A stretch of 35,294 nt of DNA from Lachnospiraceae bacterium. GTDB lineage: Bacteria; Bacillota; Clostridia; Lachnospirales; Lachnospiraceae. Below, piece by piece: positions 31,332 to 35,294 of the stretch (positions are counted from its first letter, which is position 1; the number at the start of each line of letters is the position of its first letter). Location: NCBI GenBank assembly GCA_016290595.1, contig JAEEUR010000017.1, positions 1 through 35,294 of the forward strand. Reading direction: 5' to 3'. The notes beneath the pieces were generated by a model. The model was given only the letters and a program-made list of their open reading frames with translations. It had not been told where the DNA came from and made no database searches. Made by a program: the position numbers and the translations under genes.

Positions 31332-32261
31332 TTACCGAATGATCTTGTCGAGAAACGCCGAACAAACCATCTTATAGCGATCCGGATCGACCAGATAGCT
31401 GAGGCCGTGGCCTGCCTCCGGGAAGGTGTGGAGTTCGACCTTGTCCGGCGCCGCCGCCGCGATCTCGCGGCTCATATCGCAGGGGACCAGGTGATCCTCC
31501 TCGCCGTGGATCAGCAGGACCGGCACGGGAGACTGCTTCACCGCTTCGCGGCTGTCGGCGGCCGCGGGATCAAAGCCCGCGAAGAGGCGCGCGGCCAGCC
31601 ATGTAAAGGGATAGAGGAGCTTGTCCGGCAGGCCTGTCCCGCGGCAGACTTTCCGGATGATCGCCTCCGGCGTGGTGTAAGGGCAGTCCGCGATGACGCC
31701 CCGCACGCTTTCCGGCAGCTGAAGCGCCGAAGCCATCAGCACCGTGGCGGCGCCCATCGAGATGCCGCAGAGAACGATTGGCGTCCCGGCGCCGAAGCGC
31801 TCCCGCGCAAAGCGCGTCCAGGTCAGGCAGTCCTGCCGTTCCTTGATCCCGAGCGTGATCCGGTGTCCCTCGCTGCGCTTGTGCCCCCGCTGCTCGGCCA
31901 TCAGGAGATTGAAGCCCTTCTCCAGATAGATCCGCGTGCCGCCGGAGAAGTCCCGGGAGGGAGTCCCGCGGTAGCCGTGGAAGCAGATGGCAAGCGGCGC
32001 GCCGTCCTTCTGATGATAATAGCGGCCGTACAGCGTGAGGCCGTCGAAAGAGGAGATGGTAAGCGTGTCAAAGGGACGCGCGTTCAGCTCGTCGATCATG
32101 GCGTGGACGCGGTCCCGGAAGGGGGCCATCTGCCCGCTTTCATAAATATGATGGTCATCGTTCTGGCTGCGGTTCGGACTGTACAAGGTCAGGCGGAAGA
32201 TCAGAAAGGCCGCGCCGAGGACCAGCAGGCATAAAACGGCGGCGAAATAAAGAAAAAACAT
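31332..32261 (-). CDS. Alpha/beta hydrolase, membrane-anchored
   Basis: A 309-residue serine hydrolase. I chose ATG at 32261, which follows GAAGGGAGCCGCC and starts directly with a hydrophobic anchor (MFFLYFAAVLCLLVLGAAFL). The longer frame upstream would read back through the tRNA promoter. The catalytic domain shows CFHGYRGTPSRD (oxyanion loop), GISMGAATV (nucleophile Ser), HGEEDHLVP (Asp) and EAGHGLSY (His), the full triad. Relatives are Bacillus YqkD-like or FrsA-like hydrolases; the substrate is unknown. The gene is leftward, between two tRNA-Ser genes. Confidence 0.88.
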   Translation of the reverse strand: MFFLYFAAVLCLLVLGAAFLIFRLTLYSPNRSQNDDHHIYESGQMAPFRDRVHAMIDELNARPFDTLTISSFDGLTLYGRYYHQKDGAPLAICFHGYRGTPSRDFSGGTRIYLEKGFNLLMAEQRGHKRSEGHRITLGIKERQDCLTWTRFARERFGAGTPIVLCGISMGAATVLMASALQLPESVRGVIADCPYTTPEAIIRKVCRGTGLPDKLLYPFTWLAARLFAGFDPAAADSREAVKQSPVPVLLIHGEEDHLVPCDMSREIAAAAPDKVELHTFPEAGHGLSYLVDPDRYKMVCSAFLDKIIR

Positions 32262-32363
32262 GGCGGCTCCCTTCGGGGGCGTTCGCGCGTGCGAACGGAA
32301 ATACAGAGCTTCAGCCCCTATTATAACCGCTTCGGATAAAAATTGCAAAAAGTATAAAAGTGC

Positions 32364-32392
32364 TTGACAGCCGCGGAAAAAGCCGCTATAAT
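32364..32392 (+). promoter_or_regulatory. Promoter of tRNA-Ser(GGA)
   Basis: Consensus TTGACA (32364-32369), 17 bases, TATAAT (32387-32392), 14 bases before the tRNA. Confidence 0.93.
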
Positions 32393-32406
32393 CCGTTATT
32401 GCATTC

Positions 32407-32496
32407 GGAGAAGTACCCAAGCTGGCCGAAGGGACACCCCTGGAAAGGGTGCAGGTCGTTAATAGCGGCGCGAGGGTTCAAATCCCTCCTTCTCCG
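32407..32496 (+). tRNA. tRNA-Ser (anticodon GGA)
   Basis: A 90-base class II tRNA with acceptor GGAGAAG (32407-32413) and CTTCTCC (32489-32495), discriminator G, anticodon loop CTGGAAA closed by CACCC/GGGTG, a long variable arm, and T-arm GAGGGTTCAAATCCCTC. CCA is not encoded. Its 3' end is the probable attachment site of the element to the right. Confidence 0.95.
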
Positions 32497-32500
32497 CGAA
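32470..32500 (+). other. Probable att site at the 3' end of tRNA-Ser(GGA)
   Basis: A tyrosine integrase gene ends 106 bases beyond this tRNA and is transcribed toward it, the usual layout when an element has integrated into a tRNA 3' end. The core should be part of the T-arm and acceptor sequence up to CTCCGCGAA. The matching copy at the other end lies outside the window, so the exact core is unknown. Confidence 0.55.
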
Positions 32501-32506
32501 CCAGAG

Positions 32507-32546
32507 GCCACGAATATGTTGATATTACAGCATATTCGTGGCTTTT
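32507..32546. terminator. Terminator at the tRNA/element junction
   Basis: GCCACGAATATG (32507-32518) pairs perfectly with CATATTCGTGGC (32531-32542), followed by TTTT. Confidence 0.85.
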
Positions 32547-32560
32547 GAAATGAGCGCAAA

Positions 32561-32580
32561 AGTGTGCACAGGTGTGCACA
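32561..32580 (+). repeat. Direct repeat pair, possible integrase arm sites
   Basis: Two adjacent 10-base copies, AGTGTGCACA and GGTGTGCACA, lie between the att region and the integrase gene. Short direct repeats there are often arm-type binding sites of tyrosine integrases; this is inference. Confidence 0.4.
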
Positions 32581-32605
32581 GACTTGTGCTCGTTTTTTTG
32601 TGCTG

Positions 32606-33913
32606 TCAAAGTGCAAGCACTTGGTTGAGTTTTTCAACAATCACCTCGTCGCGTGTTGTTGAATAAGTGTAGTTGTTGAGCGTCGTCTGCAGCTGCCGGT
32701 GTCCCGCCTGTTTTCGGACAAAGTCCGGATCGAGGCCGTTGTTCAGCAACAGCGAGATATAGGTCTTACGCAGTTTGTGAGGAGAGCGTCTGCCTAAATC
32801 GAGTTCATCGCACAGCCGATAGAGCTTCATTTGGATGGTATCCTCTGTCGCGTTTTCGAAGATCCGGTCCCGAATAATGCCCTTCTTGAAAAGCATTGCT
32901 TTGATTCTTTTGAGTAGTTCAAAGCATTGTTCCGTTATCAGAACGTCTCTGGGTGGGGCCCCCTGCTTTAAGGAATCCTCGACTCTGAACTGTCTCTTGG
33001 CCCATGTACCGTCCGGGAGCAGTTCATCGTGAACACACAGCGATTGATGGATGTGCACCTTATGCGTCTTGGAGTCGAAATCGCTGAAGGAAAGTGCCAG
33101 GCATTCGCCGATCCGTATCCCGAGATACCTGATAAGCGGAATGGCTAGATAGTTTTCATCCTCTGTTTCCTTTGCTTTCCGATAGCAGAGAGTCATCAGT
33201 TCTTCGATTTCATCTGGATAGAAGATCTGCGTCTCCGCCGGCGCTTTGCTGACTGTTCGATAGATCGTTCTGTCCAGATGAATATCTCGGGAGATGTTAC
33301 GGTCAATAAGATCGCGGTCAGCCAGATAATCCATCATCTGTCGGAGAATGCTGAAGACGTTTGTCGCCATTTTGTAGGTCATGTCGTATTTCTTGATCAG
33401 TTCGCATTCCCACTGCTTGATTTCCGCACGGGTCAGCTCTGTGACAGGAGTGCTGACCAAGTGTCTGGAGAGCGGTTCTTTCAGATAAAACCGATGAAAG
33501 TCCGTATCCTGACGGTGTGCGGTATTGGCTTTTCCGACAGTAGCGACCCGGTAGCGCAGCCACTCGGGATAGATCTTTTCCAGAGTCAGTTTCTTTTCTT
33601 TCTCTTTTGTACAATAGAATTCGTACAGCTTCTGATATACTTCCTCCTCGGTATTCCCGGCGACGCGCTTTCGTTTGCCGGTCTTAGGATCACGAACATT
33701 CGTGAACCATCGGCGGTCCTTTCCCTTGCCCTGTGTAATAGCATGAGAGTGAACCTGTTTTACTTTGTCTTTTTTTGCCATCGTGATATATCGATGGTAC
33801 TCATTCGCATCGATTATACCACAACTGACTAAAGATGAAAGGGTTTCTTCTGAGGGATCCGTGGTAAAGAAGAAGGTAACTTTCTCCTGATCGTTGAGGG
33901 TCGGTACTGTCAT
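32606..33913 (-). CDS. int: Tyrosine recombinase / integrase
   Basis: Site-specific recombinase of 435 residues that should insert and excise the adjoining element at tRNA-Ser(GGA). The first ~45 residues (up to TMAKKDK) may be an extension; an internal ATG there would give about 391 residues, nearer the Tn916-Int length. An arm-binding-type beta domain (RRWFTNVRDPKTGKRKRV) and a core-binding domain (about 105-215) precede the catalytic domain. The catalytic residues are Arg in YLGIRIGECLAL, His and Arg in SPHKLRKTYIS, His in AGHRQLQTTLNN and the nucleophile Tyr in NNYTYST. It overlaps the relaxase stop (ATGA), which argues for the long start and translational coupling. Confidence 0.95.
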   Translation of the reverse strand: MTVPTLNDQEKVTFFFTTDPSEETLSSLVSCGIIDANEYHRYITMAKKDKVKQVHSHAITQGKGKDRRWFTNVRDPKTGKRKRVAGNTEEEVYQKLYEFYCTKEKEKKLTLEKIYPEWLRYRVATVGKANTAHRQDTDFHRFYLKEPLSRHLVSTPVTELTRAEIKQWECELIKKYDMTYKMATNVFSILRQMMDYLADRDLIDRNISRDIHLDRTIYRTVSKAPAETQIFYPDEIEELMTLCYRKAKETEDENYLAIPLIRYLGIRIGECLALSFSDFDSKTHKVHIHQSLCVHDELLPDGTWAKRQFRVEDSLKQGAPPRDVLITEQCFELLKRIKAMLFKKGIIRDRIFENATEDTIQMKLYRLCDELDLGRRSPHKLRKTYISLLLNNGLDPDFVRKQAGHRQLQTTLNNYTYSTTRDEVIVEKLNQVLAL

Positions 33914-35294
33914 CGGACATTCCCCCGATCCCTGTTTTGGATTAATACGGCACGTTCCGCATTCAGTTCGGATTCAAGCAGTTTTGCCCGCGCAGCTGAA
34001 CGGCTGCGGATTTTTTCGGCTAGACTCTTTTTTTTGCGAAGAGGGGCGATCTGAGCGGAGCAGGTTTTGATCGCTTTTCGCAGTTCCGCCTTTTTCTCCG
34101 GTTCGTTCGTCCTTCTTTCTTTGTTGCGGAGGGCTTGGCGTTGCTGCTCCAGACGTTCCAGATCCTTTCCGGTCTTTGAAATGAAGTTCTCCAGACCAGT
34201 ATCCGTTTCAATGTGCTCTGTCGCGAGCAGGCGGACCTGGGCGTCATATTCGTTCAGTTTGGTCAGTTCCTGCCGCATTTCGGGAGAGAGCGGCTTCTGC
34301 TTTGGCGGCAGGGCCCTGATCCCAAGGATCTGTTCCAGAAAGGGGCAATCTCTCCCCGTAAAGGCGCATAAGAGTACCAGAATCAGCTGGACGCAGGATA
34401 CGGCGGACTCAAGATAAACGCCCGGATGAACCGGATGATAATCCGTAAAACCGAAGCCCGGTCTTGACCGATGCGCTGTATACTGCTCCAGCAAACCGAA
34501 TAACGGCGTCTCCTTCTTACGGTCCTGTTCCGCACGGTACTCCCAGTAGACCCGCGTGTCTTCCAGATTGTTATCCAGCTTTTGCTGCAGATAATCGTTG
34601 GTGAAGCCGAGCTTGTCCAGGCGGACAGCCCGTTTCCAGCCGGGAGCCTTCACGGAGATGTGCCGGTATTCGCGGCTTCGGACCATCGTGTAGCCCATCT
34701 TTTTCAGATTGGCTTCAAAGACGTTCAGGTTGAGTGCCGTACGGAGCGCTTCCTGCACATCCTTTTTAAGAATCTCCCGGTGCGTCGGCTGGCCGGCTTT
34801 TTCTGCCCAGTATGCCTTGCTTTTTCCTCCGTAAAGCGAAGTGTTTCGCAGGACGGATTTCTGCCGTACGGCACAGATTTCGTCAGAGATCTCCCGGAGC
34901 CGGATATGGTCACTCTTTTTGTTCTGGAACTTCTTCCCATCCCGGAAGGAAACGGAGTTCACGACAAAGTGATTGTGCAGGTTGTCGGTATTCAGATGTG
35001 TGGTGACAAGCACCTCATAATCCCGACCCCACATACGGCGGGCGGTTTCCAGCCCGATCTCGTGTGCTTCCTCCGGTGTCACTTCACCCACCTGAAAGCT
35101 CTGATAGCCGTGATAGGCAACGTTCCCGCTCAGCTTCCCGAAGCGGCGCTTGGTCGCCATCATATCTTCATAGGCATTCTCCGGCAGGATATTGATCCCG
35201 TGGACGAAGAGCAACTGTCCGGTCTTCTCCCTGTCAGCCGTGTATTCCAAAGTTCGGGCCAGATCCGTATCGGGAGGAGTGAGGGCCGTCTTTT
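33910..35294 (-). CDS. MobA/VirD2-type relaxase, 5' end beyond the window
   Basis: Relaxases nick the transfer origin and lead the strand into a recipient. The frame is open through the right edge: upstream of the apparent TTG start (35248-35250) it continues with LTPPDTDLART, so the N-terminus with the catalytic Tyr lies outside. Visible parts are EKTGQLLFVHGINILPENAY, MMATKRRFGKL, YHGYQSFQVGEVTPEEAHEI and the metal-binding histidines in TTHLNTDNLHNHFVVNS, as in the MobA/MobL (MOBP-like) family. The C-terminal half is helical and highly charged (NEPEKKAELRKAI, LRKKKSLAEKIRSRS), probably coiled coil. No coupling protein or T4SS genes are visible, so the element is probably mobilizable and not self-transmissible. 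Confidence 0.92.
   Translation of the reverse strand, partial: KTALTPPDTDLARTLEYTADREKTGQLLFVHGINILPENAYEDMMATKRRFGKLSGNVAYHGYQSFQVGEVTPEEAHEIGLETARRMWGRDYEVLVTTHLNTDNLHNHFVVNSVSFRDGKKFQNKKSDHIRLREISDEICAVRQKSVLRNTSLYGGKSKAYWAEKAGQPTHREILKKDVQEALRTALNLNVFEANLKKMGYTMVRSREYRHISVKAPGWKRAVRLDKLGFTNDYLQQKLDNNLEDTRVYWEYRAEQDRKKETPLFGLLEQYTAHRSRPGFGFTDYHPVHPGVYLESAVSCVQLILVLLCAFTGRDCPFLEQILGIRALPPKQKPLSPEMRQELTKLNEYDAQVRLLATEHIETDTGLENFISKTGKDLERLEQQRQALRNKERRTNEPEKKAELRKAIKTCSAQIAPLRKKKSLAEKIRSRSAARAKLLESELNAERAVLIQNRDRGNVR

Noticed and set aside
31027-31365. 112-residue minus-strand frame across tRNA-Ser(UGA)
   Set aside because: It covers the tRNA in reverse (EGGFEPPRRRT-type peptide is a known tRNA artefact).
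32386-32640. 84-residue minus-strand frame across tRNA-Ser(GGA)
   Set aside because: The RRRDLNPRAAINDLHPFQG peptide is reverse tRNA sequence, not a protein.

Overview
The window looks like a chromosomal segment of a GC-rich anaerobic Firmicute (class Clostridia, probably a gut commensal). The reasons are family-level: an uninterrupted fmt-rsmB-rlmN-stp-prkC-rsgA-rpe block with a PASTA-domain kinase, strong AGGAGG-type ribosome binding sites, a CIRCE-controlled hsp20, a lone acetate kinase, a GH3 glucosidase with the reversed domain order known from ruminal Clostridia, and small DUF3784/DUF4430/DUF2804 proteins typical of Clostridia. No species can be named from sequence reading alone.

Layout. 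(1) 1-1371: a leftward accessory gene, then a rightward hsp20 with a CIRCE operator overlapping its promoter. (2) 1390-2650: stacked mobile-element remains. An IS200-type element has a transposase in which the first HUH histidine reads Asp. It is followed by a structured region that I read as a HEARO/IscB omega-RNA whose IscB gene is reduced to about 11 codons, and then by the last 38 codons of an IS3-family transposase. (3) 2689-12338: a carbohydrate/accessory region. It has an intact GH3 enzyme, a GH78 rhamnosidase broken by three lesions, a run of small genes (P-loop kinase, DUF3784, Nim-like flavoprotein, TfoX-N, Imm32-like, flavodoxin), an AraC regulator, and a carboxylesterase cut off and joined to the last 55 codons of a rhamnulose-1-phosphate aldolase. 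Rhamnose use appears to be eroding here. (4) 12339-14232: intergenic hairpin repeats, a DUF2804 gene, a headless surface-protein fragment, and a 158-bp repeat island bounded by inverted GGACAAT/ATTGTCC. (5) 14233-19517: a possible MetH-activation-like protein, a lipoprotein, a HAD phosphatase, a zinc-ribbon membrane protein, and a cobalamin riboswitch driving a DUF4430 protein and an ECF-type S component, which together form a likely vitamin B12 capture unit. (6) 19541-31102: ackA, then the conserved translation/signalling cluster fmt to rpe, a PpiC-like lipoprotein and ung. (7) 31164-35294: two tRNA-Ser genes (UGA and GGA) around an alpha/beta hydrolase. The second tRNA is followed directly by a tyrosine integrase and a relaxase cut by the window edge, so an integrative mobilizable element appears to sit at the 3' end of tRNA-Ser(GGA).

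How the parts work together. Stp and PrkC are the usual opposing phosphatase/kinase pair, and RlmN, RsmB, Fmt and RsgA act on ribosome function. The riboswitch should switch off DUF4430/S-component expression when B12 is plentiful. Much of the left half records gene decay and element traffic rather than one intact pathway. I found no CRISPR array and no convincing intact new defence system. The most unusual items are the orphan omega-RNA-like region, the B12 capture pair and the repeat island.
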